DNA from: Tubiluchus corallicola | Lineage: Eukaryota; Priapulida; Priapulimorpha; Priapulimorphida; Tubiluchidae | Length of the DNA: 64,000 nt | Direction of reading: 5' to 3' | Assembly: GCA_030141605.1 (NCBI GenBank) | Contig: JAQGDQ010000225.1 | Location: 1-64,000, forward strand | Shown here: positions 12,901-27,900 of the stretch, piece after piece | Position numbering within the stretch: position 1 is the first letter of the stretch | Layout of the letters: each line of letters opens with the position of its first letter | Position numbers and translations under genes: made by a program | The notes under the pieces: model-generated | What the model was told of the DNA's origin: nothing | The model's database searches: none | The model's input: only the letters and a program-made list of their open reading frames with translations

Positions 12901-15900
12901 CATTTTTATCAATGCTTTTCTCCAAATTTGTTCTGAGATCCAACATGCAGTTTACACAAACTGAATTGGTTATGTGCTGTAGAAATTCATGCTATGATTA
13001 TGTTAGTCATTTGGGATTGAAAGGAGCTTATTTTCAGACCTCGTAATTTTTCACTAAATGAAACTATACACAGTTGCCTATGTGAAGATAAAGTGGTACA
13101 CTAAGTTACAAAAATTTGCAAGTTGCAGCAGTATAATTTTTAGCAAATATGGTTGGACATTTTCAAATGTCTCATTTTATGGAAGATTGTTTTTTTACTA
13201 AGTCATAGAAAGTTTCCCTGTAAAAATTAATCGTTTGGTAGTGATTTACTTGACTTAATGTATTTGAGGATTTTAAACAACATAATCAAGAGGTTATCTC
13301 ATTTTGATTGGACAAAACAGCCATGCATGTTGCTGCATGAATAGTGGATGCCTCTGTGCCATTGTGATGTTTGTGAAAAGCATAAGACAAAAAATTTCTA
13401 GCAAAAGTCTGGCTAATATCAATTCTATTGTCTATAAATACATTTATTTATAACCGAAATAACATTTTATCACTAATAATAAACTTTAAATTGTCTGCAC
13501 TCACTCCACACTTATTTTTTACCGTAGGAACAGAAGGAGAAAAAACTTTTCTGCATACAGTACTGTTTAGACTATAAAAAAAACAACCCACATAGACCTG
13601 AATACTTCTTAAAATGTTTGTCACGTTGATTTTTGTTCCTATGAAATCAAAAGTAGTTTTTACAACTTTGTGCTGGTATGCTGCTGTGCAATGTACTTCG
13701 AGAGACACTTGTATTTAAATGATTTTCGTACTTTTAACTATATTGAAATATTATACTTTTCTACAGTGGCGGCTCGCTTATGGGCTCTGTGGAACTGCAA
13801 CACTCCCATTTTCATTAGACATTATTGCTGACATTCAATATAATGTGTACTTTTATTTAATTCTGTCTTTATACTTGTACATACTTGTAAATCCTTGTAT
13901 GGAACTGGAACACGTGATGGAATTGTGCGCTTCACAGCTCCGGCAACATTGTGTTTGGCTCTTCTGTGTGCTCGGCCAAGTGCACTTGTCTGAGATAAGA
14001 TGTTGCACTCTAGAGAAAACACTGTTGCTCATGCAGTGTCGATTAAGGAGAAACTCATAAGCGTTTCATGCAAAGTAAAACAAGAAGAATGGATTTTGTC
14101 GAACTGTAACAATTTAGGCGTTAGTAAGTCAAAAATATTTTTTTATGTTTAGGATTTTGTCAAGTTTATGTATAAATTTTCTTTTTATATGTTTGTTTCA
14201 TTTTACACGACATTAAAACAATGGCTGATAAATTTTTTGAAGCAGCACCACCGCTAATGTTAGGTACGAGCGTACTATGTACTATGAGAAAGGTAGTATA
14301 TTTAAAATGGTTAAAGAAGAATATAAGTAGCAACAAGTAATTAAACCATAATCAGCAGCAGTAATCAGCAAGAACAAGCACACTCAACTCTCGTTTTAAA
14401 GGAAAACAGCATGATTTTTCATATCCTACCCCATTTTCAAGTTTGCAAAAAAGTATACATTCTAACGCATATAATAAAGCTAAAAAATTCGAAATAATTA
14501 AATAATAGATTAGAAACTTAATTAATGGCAGGAGAGCCCAGCCCAACTAGTGATGACATCACAAATGAACACAATTTTGCCATTTTGTTCTTGCAGGGTT
14601 TTACCTAATGGCTATATGTACTATACTGTAGAAGTGCCTGTTTTTTACGAGCGTACTCGACAAATTATTCAGTACAAATATGCCAAAGTTACAGCTGACC
14701 GATCAATGGAGTATGAAGAAGTTTATCATCAGATAACTTACTCGGAGTTTGGAAACAGGGGTTTCGAAATACCATCCAATATTGGTATGATGCATTATTA
14801 AGAGGCATGAAGCCTTATTCGATGAACTAGCCATTGCTAAAAATATATACAGTCCAAATGGGGAAAACATTTGCGTTATAGTGAGTTTGGCATTATAACA
14901 AATTGTTTTAAATTTTACCATAGTCGAAACACAAAACAGTCAGACAAGTGTACACAGGTTAGAGTCCTTACTAAAAAAGATTAATGAATCAAAAGAAAAT
15001 TATTTCATTAATCACATTTCTCACTCAAAATCAATCACATCTATCAAGGACATTTTAATTACATAAACGTGTCTTGTACTGAACTATATAATCTGTAGGC
15101 CTACTGCTCCACTAAATATGTATATGGTAAAAAGTTGAGTCATAACTAGAATTTCCTTAGACAATTTTTAGAAAGCAAACAAATATCGTGTTTCTTGTGA
15201 CAAGAAAGAACAACGTTTTTTCTTGTCTGTTGCTATTAAGACTGCTTGGTGCATTAATATCTGAGCTATTAATCCTTTAGTATTGGGATTTTATGATGTA
15301 CTGTACAGCTTATAAACAATCAAAATGTGATAACATGCATTATTTTACATGACACGTGACATGTAAGTGTGTGGTTAGTGTAAGCGACTCAGCAGAGGAT
15401 ATAATATCAGGGTCACTGGTGTGGCTGGTGGTATTCCCCACTGAATTTTATATTAATTTAGGGGGAGGCAGTATAACGGGTTATTTTTATTTGCATTTGA
15501 ATATAGCGGTTTTGTTCCTGACCATGTTACATGCGGTAAACAAGTTTGGTAGTATAACGAGGTTTTACTTTTTTGGTCCATTATGACAGTCGAGTTTTAG
15601 TTCATCCTTACTTGCATGTCATTTCATATTGAAATTACTGTACACTAATAACTGCTGTATCTAGGATGACCACCTTGTGAAAGTGCTTTTTCCTGACGCT
15701 TTCGTGATAGCTAGGGCAGGGGTGTAGAGGTGAGTCTTCTCGACTCACGATAGAAAGACATCGTGTTGAACGTTTTGTTGTCCAAAAATAATGCAAAAAA
15801 TTGAGCAATTATAGAGTTTTGCTACTGGTGCTTGGTACAATAAAAAGGAATGGCTGCTGTACCATATTGCAATTTGGTAATGAAACACATTAACTTGGCA

Positions 15901-18900
15901 GTTTATACCATGAATAAACAAAATATTTATGCCATGAAACTATATTTTGACGTGTTCAGACAGTTTTCACTGGTTTATTTGGTTGGTACATAATGCACCT
16001 ACACATTTAAAATTGGGTACACAACATGTTTAAAAATTACTCAGAATTGTTCTGAATCATCAGCACAGCTGTAACCATGTTTTACGACTCTCGATGTACA
16101 ACTGCTAAGTGCTTCAAGCCCGCTAAGAGCTGCATATTGCCGAAGAAGCCATTCAAGTTAAACACAAATGAAAATTATAAATTTACTAAAAAAAAGAAAA
16201 CATCGTAATTAGCACTTGTGTATTTATGCTGGAAATTTAGCTGGGTGACCTTTATTTAGATTTAACATTCTGCTTCCTCATATGTAGCCTAACTCTCTGA
16301 CATGTCTGGGAAAATCTGGACAGATGGTAACCCTAGCTGCATCCTCTTCATCAGCTGGAAGTTTATAACAAATTAACCTGTTAATCTCTAATTTATTGTT
16401 GTTGATATTGTAGTCATCAGTACCTTCATAAATTTGTCGAAAAACCAGATAGTTCATGCTATAATTAAACTTAATTGTATTTACCTTTCGCCTATCATGT
16501 GTTTAAATGATAAGAAAACACAATTAATAATAATTGTTTTTTGGTGAATCAATGACATTTTCCAGTCGGCATGAACATTTTATTTTTGAGAGTTTTCTTT
16601 TCCAGTTACATAAGTTTTTCAAACAGGTAAACGTAGTGCTAGGTAATGTAACATTGTATAACTACTTCAGAATTTCCTTTCTTCCATGTAGGCCTGACAA
16701 TGCTAATAAATTTCTTTTGAGTTGTCATACAAGCACCTTCCCAGCTGGTAGTTACAATCAGTGTGTTAACTTTTACAGGGGCTTCAGAGTAATATCATTC
16801 CACTTTTGTGTTTTAGATCGCTTAGATCAATATGATGGCATCATTTTACCGCCTAAGAGTGTATGGAAAGCTGTGAAAGTGAAAGTGAAAGCTGCATTTG
16901 GTAGTAAAATCAAAGAAAAACAAAAACACCCTAAGCTGGTTGGACTAATTTCTATGTTTCCTGTATGGAATACATTCCCATATTTGAATGATGATGATGG
17001 CAGCCATGTAAATATGGGTCATTATATGCAGATAGTTGAAGATGTTTCGTCCTGTGTCCAGCGTAGATACGAAGGCAACGTTTTCCGAGAAATAATGAAA
17101 GAAGTACCAACTTGAATTTTATTTTGGAGTTTTTTTATAGCACACTCGTATCTCGGTTTGCCAAACCTCGCTTTTATGAATATCAGAAGAATCACACAAA
17201 ATCTGGACCGTTAAAATATCCCTCATACTACGAACACAGTCCGTTGTTTCGCGAGCTGACCACTACTTGGCAGGCTGTCACTTTGTTTGTATATCTCTGT
17301 ATGTGTGCTTGCATACCAAAAACGTCCGTAAGTCGGCAAAGTTAAAACTGCGTTATGATGCTTCAAAAGAGAATGAACCAAAAATTTGGTCACATGTCAA
17401 TTTTTCGTATTTTATAAAAACCAGTGCTAAATATTTTGGACTTTTATAACAGTAAGTGTTAAAAAATACCAAGAATTTATTTTATAACTCTATACCCACT
17501 TCTCTGTCTAAAAATTAGTACTGATGGCTGCAATTGCGAAAAACTCCTATTTTCAATTTCATATTGTAGCTCGTGGAAGCAGTCGTTTTGCTTCGAGTTT
17601 TTTCTTTTGCAAAGCCCACATCTTCATCAGGAAGGACCATCTACTGGATGTAAGCATAACTTCAATGTGTTATTGCAAAGTCCATAGCAACCAACATTTG
17701 TGCGGTTGCTAAGTGTTTTGTAGAAACACGACGAAAAACAATGGCTAACTTTAACAGCGATTTTCTCGAGATCATGTTTTTCAGTGTGTTGCCTGTACCT
17801 CACCTTCAAAATGGATTATCTCAGGTTAGAAATGACATAAAGCAATGAGCTTGGTGTCAAAAATAATCTCCACGAAATGGAGATTCAGGATAGGTAGATA
17901 GCTGGAACAACTTAATTGCCGACTTATGGATGATTTTGTTATGCAAGCACACATATAAAAATATACAATCAGTTATGCTCAGCTATTTGAGTCAATTGCC
18001 AACAGACGTTTTTGAGACAATCAGGCGATTGATTCAGTATGACTGTGAGTTTAATACACGGCACCTACTGTATTAGCTTAGTATTTGTAAATACAGACAA
18101 TCGGCAAGTTCGTATCGACGTCTCTCCACTTTTGTCCGTCAAAACGAGATGCGAGTGCGTTTGGATAGTTAGTTCTTACAACGTGTATATATATGTTAAT
18201 TAATATTTTGCTTTGTTACCATGCTACAGCGAATTTAATGATTTGGTAATTTTCACTCATTATAGGCAGTGACATGCTACTTTTCTAACTTGATCAACAC
18301 TGTCAATGTTGATCATGTCCAAGAACCAAGTCAGCAACGTGGAGAGAGACTAGCATCTTTCTTGATAGTGGTCTATTTCGCAGAAGTCTTCAAAGCAAAC
18401 TTTAAGGTATGTTTTTTATTTTTTACACAGTCTGGTCAGTTCTTTTCTGTTGACGTTATTTTATTTCTCACATTTTATAAACAGTTTTGTGTTGCCTGTG
18501 CTACAACGTAATGTTTTCATTTTTATGATGTTTTTTTTATTCTCAAATACTAATTAAAGTGTCATGTGTGTCTTATGTTTTCCATGCAACTTTCAGAGGG
18601 AGGAAGTACTAAAGATTTTTACTGGGCTAAAGCTTTCTCCAGAATATGATAACCAGACTTGCAAAGGATTTAAAGAATTACGTCTGCAGTTAACTGATAA
18701 ACAATGGTATGGATAAATTTTGGCATGTTTGAAAATAAATATTTTGATTTGGGGGACGACTGTTATATTTCCTACAAGGGGATTTACACGTGAACGTTTT
18801 TCTTCTTTTGGTGAATGTACAAAACGTTTATGAAATGGCACCTACTTCCCTGCGCATGATGATAGGAACATTTGATAAATGACTGACATAATATTATTTG

Positions 18901-21900
18901 AATGTGTAGTTTTGCAAAAATTTATGCCCAAAGAATCATTGCAAGATCTTGAATCTAAACTTTTGTGTGTAAAAGTCAAGTTTTCCCCAATTTTAATTTA
19001 AAATTGGGCTAAATTTGACTTGTATGCATATAAATAAATAACCCTGTATTATTTTGACTTGATGTTTTAAAACCTTTTGGTTTCTTTCAATATGATAAAT
19101 TGATGATTTTCATAGCAAATTTCTTGTATGATATCAAAGAATTGTTACATGTTAAAATTGTCAGAATTAAAATTAGAATTTGTAATTCAATTATAATTTT
19201 TTCTTGTAATTCAATTTCACATGTGTTATTCTCCTGTGGCAATTTTTACTGTTTTAGCCAAATTTTTCAGTGATTGCAGTGAAATATAACCAGTAAATTC
19301 TTCACGGTTTTTGTTGCTGTTTGTACTCACACTATTTTTATTGACACACATTCATTAATACCACTTTGTGACTAAGTCACTACATACGCTACGTGCCAAT
19401 GAATTTGAAGCTCCCAGTTTGCAGCACTGTTGTTTGCAATTGTGTGCATTGTGTAAGATGAAAAAATGAAGAAATAGATTCAGCTTATTTGTGTCGAAAC
19501 TCTGCCTTTTAGTCAGCATGTAACACATGTATTTTGCTCTCAGTTAATTGAGTTACAGTTCAATCCCCCATTAATTCGATTAATTGCCTTTCATTAGTTT
19601 GGACTATAAAATTCTTGTTTTTACTCATCATATGTGACAATCAAGTGACTGATTCTATTAATTGTGAGTCTAATAGATCTTGTCCACTTAAATGATTTGT
19701 AATAAATATATGCAAAAACTTTTTCCCTTGCTTATTTTGAAGGATTGACGTGCGATATCGTCTGAATGCATTTTGTAATACCGTAATGTCTTCGGAAAAG
19801 GATTTCACTATGGCCTGGGTTTATGCTTTGCCGCTTCTTCATTTTATGCTTGGTGACAGCGAGCCTTTCAAGCGAAAAAAGGATTTCAGAGCTTCATTTA
19901 CTGACAGTGGCAAATATCTTAAAGCATACATGAACATGTGTGGAGCAGGCCAGCTGCACGTTAGCAAGTGTAGAGACAATCTTTCTGAAAAAAATAGGTA
20001 ATTATATTTCATTATTTCATTCGGGCTGCTTCTAGGCTGCTTTTTGGATTTCCACCCTTGACAGTCCTAGGTGCATTGCAACTGCTTATTGATCTACTTT
20101 TTCCACTGGCCCTCTTATCAAGTGAAATATCATAGAAAATTTATTTCCCAGTTGCCTGTAACTTACTAGTGATTTTTTCTAGGGAACATGAACCTCAATA
20201 ATGCAACCAAAATGACGGCTGGTGTTGATGACAACATGACACCTCTTCATTGCAATGACTTGCTACTAGCTTCTAGGAAAAAAACATCAACAGATGCATT
20301 TTATCTCTAACAAATTTACAGGAGTTGTTTTTTAAAACCTGTGTTCATTTTTCAACTTTGGGCAATATGTAAGAAAGACGCATTGCACTTACATTTTTTT
20401 GTAACATTGGTGTAGTTCATATTGTTTTTCATAGATTTTTATGCTCAGCCATTTTTGTCGCATGGACTTCAAGGTTTGCCTTTTTTGCACAGGTTCCATA
20501 GAAGCAGCTAAGATCTTAACTAAGCAACCCTTCAAAACAATTGTAAAAGCTCTTTATTATGGAAAATTTTTCCTAATTTTATATTTTGCAACTGTTCTTA
20601 ATGATCCCAGTGCTGTTAGAATCATTAGGTTGAAGTACTGTTCTACATATAAAGCTGTACTGCCAGATGCTGAAGCGTAATGTGTTTGATATTTCTTTTG
20701 GTAATTTGAGTAAAATTGTAGTGAAGATAACTTTAATAGTCAATCCATGATTGTTAACACTCATATTTTTGTAAATCTATTTTAAGTACGATTTTAAAAC
20801 AGATTCAATGCGAATTTTAAATCTATAGTTGCGCGCATTTATGCTCATGACAATGTGCATCTGGGTCTTCTTAAACTATGGTAAATTGGTTACTGGCTTC
20901 TTTCTTCCATTAATGACATTTAATATCGTCAGCCACAACTAACAATGAATTAAGTACAGTAGACTATGTATAACTTGAACACTTCGTGGCCAGAAATTTT
21001 GTTGGAGTTATACTAGGGTACGAGTTAGACAATGCTCATAAAAAACAAGATTGAGTCACTCATATACATTAGGCAATACATTGCAGCCCGTGAAAAAGAC
21101 AAACAGCCTTTCATCAAATATCAAACAACAGTTTCTATGAATAATCAAAAATAAAATGACTTGCCCACCTCTATTCTAGTCTGAGTAGCATGTTAATAGA
21201 ATTTGGCAATAACAAAATTGTGATATAGTTATTAAACATTGTTTGTTAAGCCATGTTGTATTCAGCTTTCTGCTAAGGTAATACAAGAAATCTTAGCATT
21301 TTTGCTGAAACTAGCAGTTAAAATCGTAATGTGGAATACACTGTTGCGTAGAATTTCTCCCTTGGTGGGCTGTTCGAGACAGACAGGGTAATTTCAGTTA
21401 GATTAGAACTTATATATTGTACCAAGAATTCGGTTTGAGTTACACGATAATTCGAGTTACAGATTTTGAGTTACGCAATATTTGGTAAAGCGGAAAATGA
21501 AAAGGAAAATCCATTCCACGAGATCTTTTCAAGATACGCAAAAATTCGAATTATAACGGGTCAAGTTTTACGTAGTTTATTTTTTTATATTTCTAGCATG
21601 TAAGTGCATCATCTATTTTTTTACAGTTTCCTGCTGAAGAAACTGAATGCAATACAAGATATGTTTGAAGTGGATTACTGCTTGATGAGTACTCTAGCAT
21701 TGTCCTTGAATGCTGAAAGTTGTATTCATTTTGTCCAAGCACACGAATTGTCTTTGTCCCCTTTATCAACTGCAGTTTTGGTTCATTCATTGCTAAGACG
21801 AGGTATTCATACGTCTCAAGAAACTGTAAGTATTTACTTTTTCAAAAACGTGAATCTACATTTAAGTACTGATTTCTGCATTAATACAACGTATAGCAAG

Positions 21901-24900
21901 TTTAACCAATGCGGAACTAATTACATTACTAATTTTTGTCCATTTCATTTTCTAACTACAGTAGGTGGCGCTTACTAGACTCAGTTTGGGATGAAAGTGT
22001 TTGACCCAGTTGACCGACAGCAAATATTGGCCCACATGTGTAGTACAAGTATGCGTCATAATTCTATGCTCTTATTTGCTCTATGATCTTTGCACTTCTA
22101 AAGTCGCAAAGAATACTGGCATATTACTGCCACTAATTTGGTGGCATAACGGCAACAGTTAACTCGAAGTTTTTCGAAGAGCAGCAAGAGCTTCAAAAGG
22201 AATACACTAGGCATGTGGTTAAAAGCTTAGCTTCCATTAATTCTTGGGCAACAAGGTCAATTGCAGTGGACGAGCAGCTGTCATATTCAAAGGAAAAATG
22301 ATAGGCTAATGTGTTAGCACATGATGAACAAAGCTATACTTAACATGATGACTGTCTCTGTTTATGTTATAGTGTGCAAAAGCATAGTAAAGATGACAAA
22401 AATAATAAAACTGATTGCACGCAAGTGTTTTATTCTAAGTACTGAAGCAAAAATATTAAGTCACTTATGCAGAGTTGTTTGAGTCAGTTGCCTACGGTTT
22501 TAATATATTTTTCAATTGGAGTAGCCTATAATAGATATTTTTGAGTCAATTATGTGACTAATTCCATTAACAGTGAACCTAGTATAAGCCTCCACTGTAC
22601 TTAAAATTTTTATTTTCACGGCAATAAGATTTGGCAAAATTCATGTGATTCTAAAATGTCTTTGAAACTAACTTGTGCTGATGTCAGGGTTCCTGTTTTC
22701 AGGAGTTTTGCCAAGCTCTTGAACAAATGAAGCATGTGCTGGGTCGATGGATTAAATTACGAGCAAAAGCTAAAAGGTACTAGTGTGTGGCTTACAGTAT
22801 CCTTTATGATCTCTTTGTTTTAAACAATAAATTTTAGTTTCATATAGCTTCTGAGTGAAATTTTAACAAACTAATCATCGTATTTAAAGAAGATGTCTAT
22901 GTAATGATTATGATATACGTCATTTTTTCTGTGGTTGTTTGAAGTCCTTTTGAGACATTCATTCTCATTTGTAGCAAGGTGTTTAATTTGTAAAGATTAA
23001 CACGTTAACTAGTAGACAACATAGACAAATGTGAACTATCAGATTTAACTAAAATTGGCCTAAAAAGCCAAAACCAAAAAGAAAATTTGATATAAATTTG
23101 GACAGCATACACTCATATCTTGGTATGCCGGACCTCGCTTTTCTTTATATCGGACAATATCAGAACCGTTTAAAGTCTCGCATACTATGGGCACTGTCCT
23201 TTACTTTGCAGGCTGACCGCTAGTTGGTGGGCCGACACTTTGATAACATCATTACATCAGTGTAACCAAGCAACATGTAACGATGGCATGTAATTATGTG
23301 GAGTTATTTGAGTCAATTGGCTGACCGTTTTATATACTTTTGCATGGAAGCATCATGTACTAGACGTTTTTGAGACAATGTATTAAAGGAAAAGGCAATG
23401 AAAAACAACTTTTGTTGCACCTTAATATACAGTTAAAAATATCAGTATTATCGTGCCCATAAAATGCCTTGTTGAAAATGCAAAAGAAATTTGTAATTAC
23501 TCTCCCACCAAACAAATTTTGCTGCTGATATATTTGAAGAAAAGGCATAAGCTGGAAGACAGAGTAAAGGCAGGCATAGCTAATCTTGCAGTTTATTCAG
23601 AAGTTTTACAAAAGGAACTGCTTAAATCTTTGTGTCTAAGTATGGATGTGTAAAAATCTAGCAATAAATTTGAAGTGTGTACTTGGCTTCGTGGGATTCA
23701 GGAATTTTTGTATTTGTGTGCTTCATTTGTGGTTACAATTTTTCATTTCATTTGTACAGAGTGGAATGTGATGTTGTGGATCTCTGCGACGCTGTTGATA
23801 TAATGCTTGCTGCAGCTCGCACAGACCAACCATACTTGAGAAACTTCACAAGAATGTGTTTGACAGTTGAACTATGTGGGAGAATCATCTCCTTGAGTGC
23901 AAGCCAATCAGGCACTATTGCTGGTGTTGAACAAGCTGAAAACAATAAAGATATGGCTGAACTAGAAACTGTTGTTTCACAATGGTTAAAGCAAAGATTG
24001 TACTTGTCAGCCAGAATTTCTGCATATGAGCTTAAGGTTGGCATTAATAGTTGTCAAACTACTATGTTGTAAGAATGCTAGTGTGATTGAATACCAGTAT
24101 ATTGATTTCTTTATAGTACAGAACGTAGCAATATGTTACGTTTTACAAGAATCTAGTGAAATTATGTTTGGTAATAATGATAACTATTTTTTAAAACTGT
24201 ATTTAACAGTTAAGATCTTGCATTTATATGACTGACTGGGTTTAGCGAACTGTACCTGTATAGCAATGATGTATAGCAAAATTATTATATGTTCCATACT
24301 TTAATCCACATGCTTAAACAAAGTGCCAGACTTGTATATCTTTGGTTTATCTCTGATGTTTAATGTCAACTTCAACAGGAAAGCTAGCACACTGCTTCTG
24401 AATTATTCCTATAGCAATGAAGTAATAACAACCGAGTAACTTACAAATAATAATATAAGTGAACTGTATTGAAGTTACATGTAATTCTACTCTGAAGGAA
24501 AAATTGTTCAATGAAAAATCTTTGCTAGATATCATCCTAAGTGCCATAGTGTGTCGTCTGTCGTACAAATAATAATAAATAAATAAACATTCCTCTCTAA
24601 ACAAATTTGTCCCAGTAATTAATCTGTTTGTCAACAGAATTTTTATGATTAAACAATATAATTTATGGCTTGTCAGTTCTGGTACCGTGAAGATAATTGA
24701 TTCTAAAATGTAAATTAACGTAATTAATTCAGTAAAATGAAAAAGCAAACCTGTTATGCAGCACAAGGCCATAATGACCTTTAATAATTCTGAACTAACT
24801 GCCTAACAGAAGTTTCATTCAGATACAGAAATTTAGTTTGAAATCTTAGAACTAGTCCTGCTGACATCAGCCTTTTTTGCTTATGTTGTTAATCATTTTA

Positions 24901-27900
24901 TTTTTACTCTTTCTGCTGTTTGTCTGTACCTTCTGAAATGTTACACCAGCACCTTTTGGAGTTTTTTTATATTTTTTATGGTTTCTTGATTTATTTTGCA
25001 GTTATGGGATCATCTTTTTTGTTTGGATTTTGGCAGTCGAGCTATGAATGCTTCTTGGCAAAAGTTTGTTCAGAATGAACTGACAAATCGAGTGGAGAAG
25101 GTAAATTAGTGCTGAAGTGCAGGAAGGTTTATGTATAACCTAAACAACTGGCATTAGTAAATTGTGTGGGTTTTCTGTATTCACCCATCACCAAGCCTCA
25201 ACAAATCTAGACGCCCTCGGCAGGTGTTTGTGACTGCACTGTATTAGTGATTCTGAAACGAATGCACTTTTGTTTGAGATTGTGGAAATCTTTAACTGTT
25301 ACCTGCTTATGGTTACAATAACTTAGAGCATGTATTTGGACCCCGCCTGTTGAATAGAGGTGCGCCGAATGCGCATTTTGATCAACCAAACCAAAGTCGA
25401 TTTTTTATGCTTGGGTGCCACCGAATCTTAAATGAATGACCGGCTGCGGTGCCAAACCAAATTCTGAATAAAATTTCGAGTTAAATTAAAATACCTGACC
25501 AAATATTTTACAGAAATTGAACTTAATTTTTCACATAGTTTGAATTGAAGAGAATTTTAAATTATTTAATGTTTTACCATTTTAAGTTAGTTGTAATTGG
25601 TGAGCTGTGTAAAATTGTTCTGATTACTAAATCTGTGTTTTTTAATGGCCAATGTCATGTAGTGAAATGTTAAGTATTTTAAAAGCAGCCCTAATTTTTT
25701 CAAAAGGTGTTTAAACTATTTTGTATAATCAATAAACACTATTTGCACTGCAATAGTATAATTGCTTAATAGCTCGAGTTCTCATTGATTTATTTCATCG
25801 TCTATAAGCGAATCATCACCACCACGCTATTGCAAATTACCGATGGTGCATTGCATTTTTGGGATATCATACAGAAACAGAAAGCAATATGTCGGCTGTT
25901 ATGCCGTGTACGCTGTTTACTATCAGCTTTATTCGGATAAATTTTTATAAATTTTTTATTTTCATTATAATTTTCATCTAATCTTATAATAATAATAAAG
26001 AAACTTCAGTATACCGAAGGTTCAAACCTTTAGTGATTATAACTGAAACTTGCCAAACCGGATTTTTATACTGATATTCTCAAAGAAAATTCCATGATCT
26101 GAACATTCCATGCATCCCTGCGATTAGGCATATCATCTGTGTTAATAAACTATGTCTTCAACCTCAGTCATAACTATCAATACATTAGGTGTGCCTTGCT
26201 GTTAAGTGCTGAATTCCAGCTTGCCAAACTGTTTCAGAAAACTTTGTGTAAAACAATTACTGCACTTTTTTAGATGCATTATGATGAAAAAATATATCTC
26301 TTTGGCGCGGAACAGTGGGAAACTAGACATCATCTTACACAAGCTACAATTACAGAAGCATTGTTCAAGTCACTGGACAGTATTACTAAGGTAGACTGAT
26401 TTATAGAATACAGAAAAAACTTTCTTTTTTCATTTATATGTTTTTGATCCATTTATATTCATTTTATTTTTCCATCGAGTCAACATGAAAAAAATCTCAG
26501 TCTGTGAAATTCTTATTTTTCAAAGCCATCTTGCCTGGCTCGTTACAGTTGTTCAGCTATAGTTAAACATATAAAGAGTGGTTAGTTTCTGAACGGTCAT
26601 GCAAAATCCTGGAAATGCCGTACATTAACTCGGGGGCGGGGGAAAGGACATTTTTAACAGTATCGAGAAGCACATTTAGCAAGAAGCAAGTTGGTGAGAA
26701 GATCTCTTATTCTAAAATTGTGAATTGATTGATATTGTATAATTTAATAGCAACTCATGTTGTTGGAAAAACCCTTTAAGTGCTATTCTCAGAATCCTTC
26801 AAGAATAGGTGCAAAATGTTATTGTGAAAATAAAATATACTTAGTTTAAAAGGTACTTTGTTACAAGGCTTGTGGCAAGAATTAGCTTGTTACAAGACTT
26901 GTGGCAAGAATTAGTTTTAACTATTAGAATGCAGTGGCTTTGTGCAACAACCTCTTACTATGGTAACCAGATTGTTTAGATATATAAAAACTACGTAGCT
27001 GTCATAAAAAATTATGGTGGTGGCTTGGCACAACTTATATGTAGCAAAAGAGACAGGGAACACAGAAACTTAATGGTGATTTTGGTTCTGGGTTGCATAA
27101 TTGCATGCTGTAGGAACATGTTTTTGTGTGTAATTTTTGCAAGGCTATTGGATTCTTTTTTCAGAATCCAAATGCTCTGGCGTCTGTGCAAAAGAAGGTT
27201 GATGAGAACAATCACCTTGCAGAAAAGTTTTACGAAAGACTTTCTGAGGTGTTCGTCAATGTGTGGCCATCCAGTGGAACCAACTACGACAAACTTCGCC
27301 ATGTTTTGGAGTGGCCAGTGTTTGCAACCTATGTTAATTGGAACTGTAAGTACAGTAAGTCATTCCAGCGTTCCAGCAAAATGCAGCATTAAATGAAACA
27401 TTGCAAAACGAAACATTGTTTTCAATGGAAAATAATGTGAAAGCATTGCAGGAGCAAAAATCAATAGTGCTTGGCTACTTAAAAGCATTGAGTTGCTTGC
27501 AGCAGGCAAGAAAACATGGCTACCTAAACGTCTTCAGTTATGTTGCAGGAGAAAAATCATTAACGTTTGAGTAATAAATTAAACACTGTATAGGGCTCAT
27601 TGCTTACAGTATTTGTTTAATTAAAAGGTTACAGTGTATTGAGTAACAATAATAAAATATTATTATATAATAATATATTAATAATATTAACAACAATAAT
27701 AATACATTATTCTAACTAAAATTTGTATTTGAAACCTAGCTTCCTCTCTTTCTACAGCCATTTTTTCCTCTTCCTCGTTTTCTTTCTTTTGTTTTTAATA
27801 GAAGAATCTTTCTATTGTTTTGATTTTTTCTTTTCTCAACCATCACTTTCTTGTGGCATTGAACCACGTCTGCTATGTCTTGTACTTTTGAGCTGCATTC

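Noticed and set aside
14800-14895. Short open stretch after exon 7
   Set aside because: Exon 7 joins exon 8 in phase and in family alignment without it; it runs into a degraded repeat end.
22160-22300. Open stretch in intron 13 with an EEQQELQKEYTRH-type sequence
   Set aside because: No acceptor gives the needed phase 0 without an immediate stop, and no similarity was recognised.
23453-23653. 66-codon frame before exon 15
   Set aside because: Not needed for phase, adjacent to a dispersed repeat, and no family match; possibly transposon-derived.
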